This document shows, in pieces, positions 55,969-64,000 of a stretch of 64,000 bases of DNA. This stretch comes from DASQUK01 sp963717085 (GTDB lineage Bacteria; Actinomycetota; Acidimicrobiia; Acidimicrobiales; VFJN01): contig CAVQVM010000002.1 in assembly GCA_963717085.1 (NCBI GenBank), positions 682,001-746,000 of the forward strand, given 5' to 3'. Both the position numbers and the translations under genes were made by a program. Each line of letters starts with the position of its first letter. Within the stretch, counting starts at the first letter, position 1. The notes beneath the pieces were generated by a model. It saw only the letters and a program-made list of their open reading frames with translations. It made no database searches and had not been told where the DNA came from.

Positions 55969-56643
55969 GTAACGAGCATGCCTGCGAGGAAGCGGTCGAA
56001 CCCACTGGCCCTGGCGGTCCTCACCTGCCTCTACGAGCGGCCGATGCATCCCTACGAGATGGCGCAGACCCTGCGCAGCCGCGCCAAGCATGAGAGCGTG
56101 CGGCTCAACTACGGCTCGCTCTACGGCGTGGTGGAGTCGCTGGAGCGGCAGGGGCTCGTCCGCGCGGTCGAGACATTCCGCGAGGGCCGGCGCCCGCCGC
56201 GCACCGTCTACGAGATCACCGACGCCGGCCGCACCGAGATGGACGACTGGCTGTCGGAGCTGCTGTCGGTCCCGATCAAGGAGTTCCCCCACTACGAGGC
56301 CGCGCTCTCGTTCCTCCCGGGCGTTCCCCCCGACGAGGCCGTGACGCTGCTGCGGCGGCGCTGCGAGGCGATCGAGGTCCGCCTCGACCAGATGCAGGCG
56401 TCCGACGACATCGCCACCAAGCGCGGTCTCCCGCGCCTGTTCTCCATCGAGGGCGAGTACGAGATGGCGCTGCTCCGAACGGAGCTGGAGTTCACCCGGT
56501 CGCTGATCGCCGACATCGAGTCCGGCTCGCTGTCCGGCCTCGACCAGTGGCGCAGCTGGCACGAGCACGGGATCGCCCCCACCAGCGGCGACGCGCCCGC
56601 GCCGCCACCACCCTCCCCCGACACCGACGACATCAAGGAGTGA
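55966..56643 (+). CDS. PadR-family transcriptional regulator
   Basis: The 225-residue protein has the PadR winged helix (NPLALAVLTCLYERPMHPYE, then LNYGSLYGVVESLERQGLV and a wing with RRPPRTVYEITDAG). A C-terminal helical dimerisation part and a Pro-rich tail follow. PadR proteins repress neighbouring efflux genes until a drug or phenolic binds. The gene ends 4 bp before the DrrA-like ATPase gene. ATG 55978 is the better start if the promoter at 55941-55968 is right. Confidence 0.9.
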   Translation: MVTSMPARKRSNPLALAVLTCLYERPMHPYEMAQTLRSRAKHESVRLNYGSLYGVVESLERQGLVRAVETFREGRRPPRTVYEITDAGRTEMDDWLSELLSVPIKEFPHYEAALSFLPGVPPDEAVTLLRRRCEAIEVRLDQMQASDDIATKRGLPRLFSIEGEYEMALLRTELEFTRSLIADIESGSLSGLDQWRSWHEHGIAPTSGDAPAPPPPSPDTDDIKE

Positions 56644-56647
56644 CGCG

Positions 56648-57655
56648 ATGGCACCTCCCATCGTTGAGGCCCACGGCCTCACAAAGCGGTTCGGCAGGGT
56701 CGAGGCCCTGGTCGGCCTCGATCTCGTCGCCCACAGCGGCCAGGTGGTCGCCGTGCTGGGCCCCAATGGCGCCGGCAAGACCACGTTCGTGCGGGCAATC
56801 GCCACGCTCGTGCGGCCCGATGCCGGATCGCTGCACGTCGACGGCGTCGACGTGGTTCGCCACCCCGAGCACGTGCGCCGCGTCATCGGCCTGGCCGGGC
56901 AGTACGCCGCCGTCGAGGAGGCCATGACCGGCCGCGAAAACCTCGCCATGGTGGCCCGGCTCTTCGGGCACGACCGAGCCACCGCACGAGCCAACGCCGA
57001 TGCCGTACTCGCGCAGCTGGGACTGACCGACGCCGCCGACCGGCTGGTGCGCACGTACTCGGGCGGCATGCGGCGCCGGCTCGACCTCGGCGCCAGCCTC
57101 GTCGGGGCACCCCGCCTGTTGCTGCTCGACGAGCCCACCACCGGCCTCGACCCCCGCAGTCGCATTGACCTCTGGGATGCGATCCGCGGGCTGGTTGCCC
57201 ACGGCACCGATGTGCTCTTGACGACCCAGTACCTCGACGAGGCCGACCAACTCGCCAGCCAGGTGGTCATCATCGACCACGGCAGAGTGATCGCAGAGGG
57301 CACGCCGAGCGAGCTGAAGTCGCGCGTCGGCCGCGACGTCATCGAGGTCCACGCCCACCGGGCCGACGACCTGGGCGGCTTGGCAGGCGCCCTTGCACCC
57401 ATCGGCACCGAGGCGCCGCGGCTCGACCCCGCAACCCGCCGGGTCACCGTTCCCGTCGTCGGTGGCCGCCGCGCCATCAACGACGCCGTCCGGGCGCTCG
57501 ACGTGCTCGGCCTCGAGGTCGGTGACATCGCGCTGCGCCGCCCGACCCTCGACGAGGTCTTTCTCACGCTCACCGGCGCGCCAGTCGACGCGCCGTCCGA
57601 AGACACCGACATCCATGACCCGCCGGCACCGGCCGTCCCCGCCGGCGCCGCCTGA
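56648..57655 (+). CDS. ABC transporter ATP-binding protein, DrrA type
   Basis: The 335-residue ATPase has Walker A GPNGAGKTT, the Q-loop in GLAGQYAAVEEAMTG, signature YSGGMRRRLDLG and Walker B LLLLDEPTTGLDPRSR. The H-loop region is LLTTQYLDEADQLA. The GQYAAVEE segment and length match daunorubicin-resistance DrrA-type exporters. It pairs with the permease 17 bp downstream under the PadR regulator, most likely exporting a drug or lipid-like metabolite. Confidence 0.93.
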   Translation: MAPPIVEAHGLTKRFGRVEALVGLDLVAHSGQVVAVLGPNGAGKTTFVRAIATLVRPDAGSLHVDGVDVVRHPEHVRRVIGLAGQYAAVEEAMTGRENLAMVARLFGHDRATARANADAVLAQLGLTDAADRLVRTYSGGMRRRLDLGASLVGAPRLLLLDEPTTGLDPRSRIDLWDAIRGLVAHGTDVLLTTQYLDEADQLASQVVIIDHGRVIAEGTPSELKSRVGRDVIEVHAHRADDLGGLAGALAPIGTEAPRLDPATRRVTVPVVGGRRAINDAVRALDVLGLEVGDIALRRPTLDEVFLTLTGAPVDAPSEDTDIHDPPAPAVPAGAA

Positions 57656-57672
57656 TTCCAAGGAGCCATCCG

Positions 57673-58533
57673 ATGACCGTCACCACCCTCGACCACCCCA
57701 CCGGCGTGGCGGCGCCGACCATCGCGCCGGCCCGCGCCATCGCGCCCGCTCCGGCGCCGGCCGGCCCCTTGGCCACCGCGTGGGCCGTCGCCCTCCGGAC
57801 CCTGCGCAAGTTCAGGCGCACGCCCCAGCTGGTGCTCATCGGCACAATCCAGGGCGCCATGTTCCTGTTGATCTTCCGCTATGTGTTCGGGGGCGCCATC
57901 AGCCCCGGCCCTGTCCCCTACGTCGACTTCCTCGTGCCGGGCTTCGTGATGACAAGCGTGCTGTTCGCCGGGACCGGCACGGCCGCCGGCGTGGCCGAGG
58001 ACGTCGAGCACGGCTTCTTCGACCGCCTCCGGTCGCTGCCCGTGTCCCGGGGCGCATTGCTGGCCGGGCGGACGCTGGCCGACACCGGGGTACTGGCCTG
58101 GGGCTTGGCCATCACCACCGCGATCGGCTTCGCCATCGGCTTCCGGATCCACGGTGGCGTGTCGATGGCGCTGGCCGCCTTCGGCCTGTGCGTCGTCTAC
58201 GGCTTCGCCACGACGTGGCTCTTCGTCTGGATCGGGCAGGTGGCCGGCAACGCCCAGGCGGCCCAGGGCATGTCACTGCTCGTGTTCCCGCTGACGTTCG
58301 TGTCGAGCGCCTACGTGCCGGTCGACTCGATGCCCGGGTGGATGCAGCCGATCGCCGAGAACCAACCCATCACCGTCATGACCAACGCGGTGCGGTCCCT
58401 GGCCCTGGGCGATCCGTCGCTCGCCGGCCTGACCGGCACCACGGCCCACTGGGTGGTGCTGTCGCTGCTGTGGTCGGCGGGACTGGTCCTGGTGTTCGCG
58501 CCGCTGGCGGTCGCCCGCTATCGCCGCTCGTAG
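57673..58533 (+). CDS. ABC-2 type transporter permease, DrrB type
   Basis: The 286-residue protein has six predicted membrane helices. The ABC-2 features include FGGAISPGPVPYVDFLVPGF (with one residue difference in spacing from the family norm) and the C-terminal hallmark FPLTFVSSAYVPVDSMPGWM. It partners the ATPase encoded just upstream and completes the exporter. Confidence 0.9.
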   Translation: MTVTTLDHPTGVAAPTIAPARAIAPAPAPAGPLATAWAVALRTLRKFRRTPQLVLIGTIQGAMFLLIFRYVFGGAISPGPVPYVDFLVPGFVMTSVLFAGTGTAAGVAEDVEHGFFDRLRSLPVSRGALLAGRTLADTGVLAWGLAITTAIGFAIGFRIHGGVSMALAAFGLCVVYGFATTWLFVWIGQVAGNAQAAQGMSLLVFPLTFVSSAYVPVDSMPGWMQPIAENQPITVMTNAVRSLALGDPSLAGLTGTTAHWVVLSLLWSAGLVLVFAPLAVARYRRS

Positions 58534-58694
58534 TGGGTGGGTCCGCGGGGGCACGATGGGAACATGAGCGAGCGTCCGTCGAGGGTGACGGGGAAGCAAC
58601 GACAGAGCGAGCCCGGCCCGAGCGGCCGTCGGAGCGGACAAGCAACGCGTCGGAGCCCGAGCGGCCCGCTGCGAAGCAGCCAGAGCGGGAAGCA

Positions 58695-59093
58695 ATGAAC
58701 CGATCGGAGGTGGAGCAGTGGGTCGACGGCTACGAGCGGGCCTGGCGCACCGCCGGCACCGACCGGCTCGGCGACCTGTTCTCGCCCGACGCCTCTTACC
58801 TGGCGTCGCCCTGGGCGCCACCGGTCGAGGGCCTGACCGCCATCGCACGGTTCTGGGAGGACGAGCGCGAGGGCCCCGGCGAGTCGTTCACGATGGCCCG
58901 CGAGATCCTCGCCGTCGACGGCGCGACGGCGGTGGTGCGGGTGAGCGTCGACTACGACGAAGGTCAGGCCACGCCCGCGCAGCGCTGGCGGGACCTGTGG
59001 GTCATCCGCTTCGACGACGACGGCCGGTGTGTCGCCTTCGAGGAATGGCCGTTCGCGCCGGGGCAGCGGGACGGCCACGAGCATCCGACTTGA
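58695..59093 (+). CDS. SnoaL/NTF2-like protein
   Basis: The 132-residue protein has the NTF2-like order: VEQWVDGYERAWRTAGTDRL (helix), FSPDASYLASPWAPPVEGLT, a long middle helix and the beta-hairpin strands VVRVSVDYDEGQA and LWVIRFDDDGRCVAFEEWPF. Upstream of ATG 58695 the same frame continues as a low-complexity Glu/Arg/Pro stretch (ATTERARPERPSERTSNA), so a longer product with a disordered N-terminus is possible. Role unknown. Confidence 0.8.
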   Translation: MNRSEVEQWVDGYERAWRTAGTDRLGDLFSPDASYLASPWAPPVEGLTAIARFWEDEREGPGESFTMAREILAVDGATAVVRVSVDYDEGQATPAQRWRDLWVIRFDDDGRCVAFEEWPFAPGQRDGHEHPT

Positions 59094-59098
59094 GAGCC

Positions 59099-59217
59099 GA
59101 GCGGATAGGGCGTTCGGGCGGCCTACGCGTGGGATTTTGGCGGTCGACCGCCGGCTCAACAGCTCGGCTCCCCGGCAGCGCTGACCACCGTGAGCCAGAG
59201 GACGTGCCTATCCGCTC
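59099..59217 (-). repeat. MITE-like ~120-bp element, copy 2
   Basis: The ends GAGCGGATAGG (59099-59109) and CCTATCCGCTC (59207-59217) are perfect 11-bp inverted repeats. The reverse complement aligns with 21544-21665, sharing GGTGGTCAGCGCTGCCGG. It lies between two convergent genes and has no coding capacity. Confidence 0.8.
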
Positions 59218-59244
59218 ACGTCCTTACGGCCCGAGGGCCTGGCG

Positions 59245-60075
59245 TCACTTGCCGGTGGTCGACGCGAACTTGCGGGTTGCCAGCACCCCGAACACCAGGG
59301 CGATGCCGATGGCCCAGGCCCATGCCAGCCACAGGTCCGACCCCGGGTCGCGGCCGTTGTAGAGGGCCCGGGTGGCGTTGGTGACGATCGTGAACGGGTT
59401 GTGCTCGGCGATCGGCTGGAGCCAGCCGGGCATGGTCTCCACGGGCACGAAGGCCGAGGACACGAACGTGAGCGGGAACATCCAGATGAAACTGGCCGAG
59501 TTCGCCGCCTCGACCGATCCGACCGATAGGCCCACCAGCGCCTGGATCCAACTGAAGGCGTAGCTGAAGGCGAACAGCAGCACCGTGGCGCTGACCGCTT
59601 GGGCCATGGTGCCCTCGATCCGGAAGCCGACCGCGAAGGCCACGCCCAGCATCACCGTGAACGTGAGCAGGTTGCGGACCACGTCTGAGAACGTTCGCCC
59701 GACCAGCACCGCCTCCTGGTACATGGGAAGCGACCGCAACCGGTCGATGATCCCTTTGGTCAGGTCGTCGGCCAGGCCTACCGCCGTAAACGACGAGTTG
59801 AACAGCACGGTCTGGGCGAAGATGCCGGGGAGCAGGTACTGCTTGTAGTCGCTGTAGCCCGGCGCCTGGATCGCCCCGCCGAACACGAACACGAACAGCA
59901 CGACGAACATGATCGGCTGGATCGTGGCGTACATGAGCAGCTCGGGGCTGCGGCGCATGCCCCGGAGGTGACGCAGCGCCTCGGTCCAGCTGTCGTGCAG
60001 CAGCCAGACCCGGCCCGTCGGGACGTCGTGCTCTGGGGCGGGGGTGAGGAGGACCTCGTCGACGGTGGTCGCCAT
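59245..60075 (-). CDS. ABC-2 type transporter permease (second exporter)
   Basis: The 276-residue protein has about six membrane helices. The characteristic FGGAIQAPGYSDYKQYLLPG and FPLTFVSSAFVPVETMPGWL are nearly the same as in the permease at 57673-58533, so the two are paralogues. Its ATG overlaps the stop of the ATPase gene upstream (ATGA). Confidence 0.9.
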   Translation of the reverse strand: MATTVDEVLLTPAPEHDVPTGRVWLLHDSWTEALRHLRGMRRSPELLMYATIQPIMFVVLFVFVFGGAIQAPGYSDYKQYLLPGIFAQTVLFNSSFTAVGLADDLTKGIIDRLRSLPMYQEAVLVGRTFSDVVRNLLTFTVMLGVAFAVGFRIEGTMAQAVSATVLLFAFSYAFSWIQALVGLSVGSVEAANSASFIWMFPLTFVSSAFVPVETMPGWLQPIAEHNPFTIVTNATRALYNGRDPGSDLWLAWAWAIGIALVFGVLATRKFASTTGK

Positions 60076-61142
60076 CAGCCCTCGGCCTCCTTCAGGACCA
60101 CACGATCCCCGTCGGAACCCGCCTGGCCGTCGCCCGCGGCTCCCGCCTGCCGACCCTCGCCCGCACCGTCGCCGGACTCGCCGGTCTCGCCGTTGGGCGA
60201 CTCGTCTTCGGCAGCGTGGCCGGTGAGCGCGAAGAAGACGTCGTCGAGCGTTGCCCGCCTGGCGGCCACGTCGTGCACCGGGATCCCGGCCGCGTCGAGC
60301 TCGCGCACTGCGATCGGGACCATGCCCTCGACCCGGAACACCGGCAGCGACACCGTCCGCCCGTCGTCGCCGACGTGGGGATCGCCGCAGGCATGGTGCG
60401 CCAACACGTCGATCACCCGCTGCGCGTCACCGGGATCCTCGACCACGACCTCGATCAGCTCACCACCGATCTGCTGCTTGAGCTGCTCGGACGTGCCGCG
60501 GGCGATGGCCTTGCCCCGGTCGATCACGACGATGTCGTCGGCCAATCGGTCTGCCTCGTCGAGGTACTGGGTGGTCAGTACCGTCGTCGTCCCGCCCCGC
60601 ACCAGCTCGTCGATCAGCGCCCACACCGACTGGCGGCTGCGGGGGTCGAGGCCGGTGGTGGGCTCGTCGAGGAACAGCACCGAAGGCCGGGCGATCAGGC
60701 TCATGGCGATGTCGAGCCGGCGGCGCATGCCCCCGGAGTAGCCCTTCACGACCCGGTCTCGGGCGTCCAACAGGTCGAACCGCTCGAGCAGCTCAGTGGC
60801 GCGCTCGCGTGCGACGGCCGTGCCCATGTGGTACAGGCGGCCCACCTGCTCGAGGTTCTCGTGGCCGGTGAGGGCCTCGTCGACGGCCGCGTACTGCCCG
60901 GTGAGGCCGATGCGAGCACGGGCCCGCTGGGGCTCGTTCAGGACATCGATCCCGTCGATCTCGGCGCGGCCGGCGTCGGGCCGGAGCAGCGTGGTCAGGA
61001 TGCGGACGGCGGTGGTCTTCCCGGCTCCGTTCGGCCCGAGAACTCCGAGGATCTGGCCCCGCTCGACGTCGAAGTCGACGCCGCAGAGCGCCTTGGTGTT
61101 CCCGAAGCTCTTGGCCAGTCCCTCGGCAACGACGGCAGGCAC
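60075..61142 (-). CDS. ABC transporter ATP-binding protein, DrrA type (second exporter)
   Basis: The 355-residue ATPase has Walker A GPNGAGKTT, signature YSGGMRRRLDIA, Walker B VLFLDEPTTGLDPRSR and the GLTGQYAAVDEALTG segment of DrrA-type proteins. Its C-terminal 45 residues are a Gly/Glu/Asp-rich tail (DESPNGETGESGDGAGEG), unlike the first paralogue. It is translationally coupled to the permease and has no regulator next to it. Confidence 0.92.
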   Translation of the reverse strand: MPAVVAEGLAKSFGNTKALCGVDFDVERGQILGVLGPNGAGKTTAVRILTTLLRPDAGRAEIDGIDVLNEPQRARARIGLTGQYAAVDEALTGHENLEQVGRLYHMGTAVARERATELLERFDLLDARDRVVKGYSGGMRRRLDIAMSLIARPSVLFLDEPTTGLDPRSRQSVWALIDELVRGGTTTVLTTQYLDEADRLADDIVVIDRGKAIARGTSEQLKQQIGGELIEVVVEDPGDAQRVIDVLAHHACGDPHVGDDGRTVSLPVFRVEGMVPIAVRELDAAGIPVHDVAARRATLDDVFFALTGHAAEDESPNGETGESGDGAGEGRQAGAAGDGQAGSDGDRVVLKEAEG

Positions 61143-61240
61143 AGAATCCGAACCTATCGGCGGAGGGCCCCGGGTCCTACCGGATATCCGCGTTCACTAG
61201 CCTGACGCCATTCGCCGCCGAGCTACACCGGAGGACCTCG

Positions 61241-61951
61241 ATGGCCTCAGCGCCCCCATCAAACCCGCCCGTCGTCACGCTCGACGAGGCGGCGCGCGGA
61301 GAGTTCCTCGTCCGCGTCTACCAGCACCTGCTGGCGGCGCTCCTAGCGTTCGTGGCGTTCGAAGCGCTACTGATCAACCTGGGGGCGGCCGAGTCGCTCT
61401 ACGACCTGGTGTTCGCGAGCGGGGGTCGCTGGATCCTGCTGCTCGGCGGTTTCATGGTGGTGAGCTGGCTTGCCACGAACGCCGCCCACGACATCCTCAA
61501 CCCGTCGCGGCAGTACGCGGGGCTGTTCGGGTTGGCCGCCGCCGAAGCCGTGATCTTCGCGCCCTTCCTCCACTACTTCTTCGAGGTCCAGGGCGACGGC
61601 ACCACCACCGTGCTCGCGGCTGTCGTCATCACCGCCCTCGGGTTCGCCGGGCTCAGCGCCATCGCGCTGGTGACGCGAGCCGACCTGTCCTACCTGCGCC
61701 CCATCCTGCTGTGGGCGGGCGTGTGCGCGCTGGTGCTCATCGCCGGGGCGCTGCTGTTCGGCCTCGACCTGGGCGTGTGGTTCTCGGTCGCGATAATTGG
61801 CTTGGCCGGCGGTTCCATCCTCTACCAGACCCAGACGATCATCCGGCGCTACCCGGCGGAGGCCTACGTCGGCGCCGCAGTCCAGCTCTTCGCCTCGGTG
61901 ATGCTGCTGTTCTGGTACGTGCTGCGGCTGCTGGGCCAGGTCCGCCGCTGA
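61241..61951 (+). CDS. BI-1/YccA-like seven-helix membrane protein
   Basis: The 236-residue protein has seven predicted membrane helices. The BI-1 family pattern shows in FLVRVYQHLLAALLAFVAFE, FAPFLHYFFEVQGDGTTTVL and the C-terminal ILYQTQTIIRRYPAEAYVGA, where the pH-sensing Asp pair of other members is partly replaced. Bacterial members are calcium-leak channels or protease modulators. The divergent ATPase gene lies 98 bp away. Confidence 0.85.
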   Translation: MASAPPSNPPVVTLDEAARGEFLVRVYQHLLAALLAFVAFEALLINLGAAESLYDLVFASGGRWILLLGGFMVVSWLATNAAHDILNPSRQYAGLFGLAAAEAVIFAPFLHYFFEVQGDGTTTVLAAVVITALGFAGLSAIALVTRADLSYLRPILLWAGVCALVLIAGALLFGLDLGVWFSVAIIGLAGGSILYQTQTIIRRYPAEAYVGAAVQLFASVMLLFWYVLRLLGQVRR

Positions 61952-61965
61952 GCGGGCGGGCCGTC

Positions 61966-62685
61966 GTGACCGTCCAGGGCACCGAGGAGTCGCCCGACGC
62001 CGGCACCTACCGGCAGCTCCGCTTCCGGCGTCCACCTGGGGCCTGCGAGCTGCTACTCGTGCGCCACGGCGAGTCTGCCCCGGCGCGAGACGGTGAACCG
62101 TTCCCGCTGGTGGACGGGCACGGCGACCCCCCGCTAGACCCCGTCGGCCGCGATCAGGCGCAACGCGTGGCCGACCGGCTGGTGCACGAGCCGATCGCGG
62201 CCATCTACGTATCGAACCTGTGGCGGACCGCCGAGACCGCAGCGCCGCTGGCCGCCCGGCTCGGCCTCGAACCCCGCGTGGAGCCCGACCTCCGGGAGGT
62301 CTACCTGGGCGAGTGGGAGGGCGGGTCGTTCCGGAAGCACGTGGCCGAGGGGCACCCCGTGGCGCTGCGGATGTACGCCGAGCAGCGCTGGGACGTCATC
62401 CCCGGCGCCGAGCCGGGTGAGGCGTTCGCCGCCCGCGTGCGCGGCGCCATCGTCCGGATCGCCGCCGCCCACCCGGACGAGACGGTGGCGGTCGTCTCCC
62501 ACGGCGGAGTCATCGGCCAGGCCCTGGCCGAGGCGAGCGGGGCGAGGACCTTCGCGTTCACCGGCTCGGACAACGCCGCCATCTCCCACCTCGTCGTCAC
62601 CGACGATCACTGGGTGATACGCCGCTACAACGACACCGCCCACCTCGGCCTGGCGTTCACCACCGCCCCGGAGCCGCTGACGTAG
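61966..62685 (+). CDS. Histidine phosphatase family protein
   Basis: The 239-residue protein has the catalytic LLLVRHGES (RHG motif) and the second histidine in VAVVSHGGVIG. The substrate-side motif VSNLWRTAETAAPLA lies between them. It belongs to the phosphoglycerate mutase/phosphatase superfamily. GTG 61966 starts 14 bp after the BI-1-like gene, so the two are probably co-transcribed. Confidence 0.88.
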   Translation: MTVQGTEESPDAGTYRQLRFRRPPGACELLLVRHGESAPARDGEPFPLVDGHGDPPLDPVGRDQAQRVADRLVHEPIAAIYVSNLWRTAETAAPLAARLGLEPRVEPDLREVYLGEWEGGSFRKHVAEGHPVALRMYAEQRWDVIPGAEPGEAFAARVRGAIVRIAAAHPDETVAVVSHGGVIGQALAEASGARTFAFTGSDNAAISHLVVTDDHWVIRRYNDTAHLGLAFTTAPEPLT

Positions 62686-62786
62686 GCCGCGGTCAGCACG
62701 CTCGCCGAGCTCCTGGCGCCGACATGGTTGCTGCGCAACCAATCCCGCGCCAGAACCAGCCCGGGGTTCGTCAGCCTTCGCCGGTG

Positions 62787-63245
62787 TCAGCTACTGCGGC
62801 GCAGCGGCTCGAGGGCGTCGATGTAGTCGGTGAGCCGCAAGGCGACCTGTACGGGGAGCTCGGGATCGTCGAGTTCGGGGTCGGGCCAGGCCTCCGAGAC
62901 GCGGCGCCAGTCCGGGAAGCGGCCCAGGAACGTGCCGACGACCGCGTCGTCGCCGAGCGCCTCCCGCCACCGGTCCTGGCCGGCCATCAGGCGGGCAATC
63001 GCAGCGTCATTCTCTTCTGCGTCGGGATGCTCGGCGTGGAACCCGATCTCGAGAGCCGAGATCTTGGCGCCGTCGACCCCGTCGGGCGCGATCAGCTGGG
63101 CCTCGTAGTGCTCACGGCTCGGCCGCTCGGCGCCGAACCAGGCCTTGAGACCCCACCGGCGCGCCTGCTGATGCATGTCCCCACGGTCGCCCGCAGTCAG
63201 GCCCCGCACCGCCTCGGCGACCTCGTCGAAGAACCCGAGCTCCAC
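62787..63245 (-). CDS. Protein of unknown function
   Basis: The 152-residue product (start GTG 63245) is soluble and acidic, with a helical first half (VELGFFDEVAEAVRGLTAGD, HQQARRWGLKAWFGAE) and a second half containing LEIGFHAEHPDAEENDAAIA and a Trp-rich FPDWRRVSEAWPDPEL. I do not recognise the family. A strong hairpin lies 43 bp upstream, between this gene and the binding-protein gene on the same strand. Confidence 0.6.
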   Translation of the reverse strand: MELGFFDEVAEAVRGLTAGDRGDMHQQARRWGLKAWFGAERPSREHYEAQLIAPDGVDGAKISALEIGFHAEHPDAEENDAAIARLMAGQDRWREALGDDAVVGTFLGRFPDWRRVSEAWPDPELDDPELPVQVALRLTDYIDALEPLRRSS

Positions 63246-63288
63246 GACACCAGCATGGCCCGCCGCGCCGGCGTGCCACGATGTCGTT

Positions 63289-63329
63289 CCCGAGGCAATG
63301 GGTCCGGGGCTGGTCCCCATTGCCTCGGG
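63289..63329 (-). terminator. Strong 14-bp hairpin after the sugar-binding protein gene
   Basis: CCCGAGGCAATGGG (63289-63302) and CCCATTGCCTCGGG (63316-63329) pair perfectly around a 13-nt loop. It begins 9 bp after the stop codon of the binding-protein gene on the minus strand and should end its transcript. Confidence 0.8.
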
Positions 63330-63338
63330 AGCGGCCGG

Positions 63339-64000
63339 CTACTCGAAGCAGAGGTCCCTCAGGTCGTCGACGTTGTCCTGGCTCACCTCCGTCGGGGGGA
63401 CCACGATCTGGGACGGAACCTCGGGCTCGATCAGGTCCGAGAACCCCCGGCCCTGGGCGATCAGCCGGGCCATGTTGACCGCCGAGCCGGCCATGGTCGG
63501 GCTGTAGAGGTAGGTCGCGGCGTACAGGCCACCGGACTCGATGCGGTCGAAGGCGGCGCATGAGCCACCGGCGCCGGTGAGGATCATCTCGTCCTCGCGG
63601 CCGGCGTTCTCGATCGCGGCGACGACACCTTCCGCCATGTCGTCGTCGTGCGTGTACACAGCGTCGATGTCGTCATTGGCCTGGAGGATCGCCTCCATGA
63701 CCTCGAGGCCCATGTCGGGGAGGAAGTCCGCCGGCTGCTGGGCGACGATGTTGATGCCATCGCCACACAGCTCCTCGATGGTGTCTGCGAAGCCCTGCGT
63801 GCGGTCCGTCGTGACCGAGATGCCCGCGATGCCCTGGATCTCCACCACGTTGCCTTCGCAGTCCAGTTGCTCGGCGAGGAACTCGGCCGCCTTGACCCCG
63901 ATCTCGTAGTTGTCACCGAGGATGGTGGCGCGGGCCGCGTCCGGGCTGGCGAAGAGCCGGTCGACGTTGATCACCGGGATCCCCGCCTCCATCGCCTGCT
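63339..64000 (-). CDS. Periplasmic sugar-binding (ABC substrate-binding) protein, C-terminal part
   Basis: The frame is open to the window edge, so the N-terminus is missing. The visible 220 residues match the type I periplasmic binding fold (Peripla_BP_4, ribose-binding-like): AMEAGIPVINVDRLFASPDA, DNYEIGVKAAEFLAEQL, DRTQGFADTI, then AVYTHDDDMAEGVVAAIENA and the hinge TGAGGSCAAF. It should deliver a sugar to an ABC importer, whose other genes would lie outside the window. It ends at a strong hairpin. Confidence 0.85.
   Translation of the reverse strand, partial: QAMEAGIPVINVDRLFASPDAARATILGDNYEIGVKAAEFLAEQLDCEGNVVEIQGIAGISVTTDRTQGFADTIEELCGDGINIVAQQPADFLPDMGLEVMEAILQANDDIDAVYTHDDDMAEGVVAAIENAGREDEMILTGAGGSCAAFDRIESGGLYAATYLYSPTMAGSAVNMARLIAQGRGFSDLIEPEVPSQIVVPPTEVSQDNVDDLRDLCFE

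Overview
The window is uniformly GC-rich. It uses GTG and TTG starts freely and carries typical high-GC actinobacterial genes: an Lsr2-like DNA-binding protein, a mycobacterial-style hydrolase/adenylate cyclase fusion, PadR plus DrrAB-type ABC transporters, an acetate-CoA ligase/GNAT fusion and IS110-family elements. An actinobacterium fits best, and I would guess an Acidimicrobiia-like lineage. No rRNA or tRNA gene is visible to confirm this.

Positions 1-37230 are ordinary chromosome. They hold a LarA-like C-terminus, an acyltransferase and a tightly coupled GMC oxidoreductase/two-SDR operon (1-5242); a TTG-initiated glutamate synthase large subunit; a degenerate Ser/Thr kinase facing a HutC-type regulator; a VOC-PAS-GAF-GGDEF protein; a HAD-acyltransferase; a frameshifted LysR gene; citrate synthase; and lipid and acyl-CoA genes (thioesterase, acyl-CoA dehydrogenase, acetate-CoA ligase/GNAT, aldehyde dehydrogenase, acetoacetyl-CoA synthetase). 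A small envelope cluster (cupredoxin, DUF2330, cytochrome-b-like) and a KimA-like potassium importer follow. Two families of small palindromic elements lie between genes here: a 50-bp pair and a roughly 120-bp MITE-like pair whose second copy is at 59.1 kb.

Positions 37400-55200 are accessory. They open with an orphan, frameshifted HK97-type prohead protease. From about 39.0 to 53.1 kb the layout becomes roughly one gene, one imperfectly palindromic repeat, over and over: about thirteen copies of a 70-95 bp repeat separate an epoxide hydrolase, esterase, GNATs, Lsr2-like protein, cyclase, alcohol dehydrogenase-like protein, methyltransferase, NTF2-like protein and several unknowns. This resembles an integron cassette array without an integrase, but the repeats lack the standard attC core. 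Two IS110-family elements and one solitary IS110 end sit in these repeats. One element (40839-42238) can be delimited to the base by comparison with an uninterrupted repeat, and its 5' non-coding end has short matches to its own target and donor junction, as expected for a bridge RNA. Just past the array, at 53939-54177, lie two tandem, homologous 36- and 38-residue pre-peptides. Each looks like a signal peptide followed by an eight-residue product. They are too short for standard gene calling.

From 55200 onward the sequence is ordinary again: a HAD phosphatase, a PadR regulator leading a DrrAB-like exporter operon, an oppositely oriented second exporter pair, a BI-1-family membrane protein, a histidine phosphatase and the truncated gene for a periplasmic sugar-binding-type protein at the window edge. 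At least six genes carry single-base frameshifts, mostly in G/C runs (LysR, methyltransferase twice, prohead protease, IS110 transposase, a GNAT, a small unknown gene). This could be real decay or assembly error, and read data are needed to decide.
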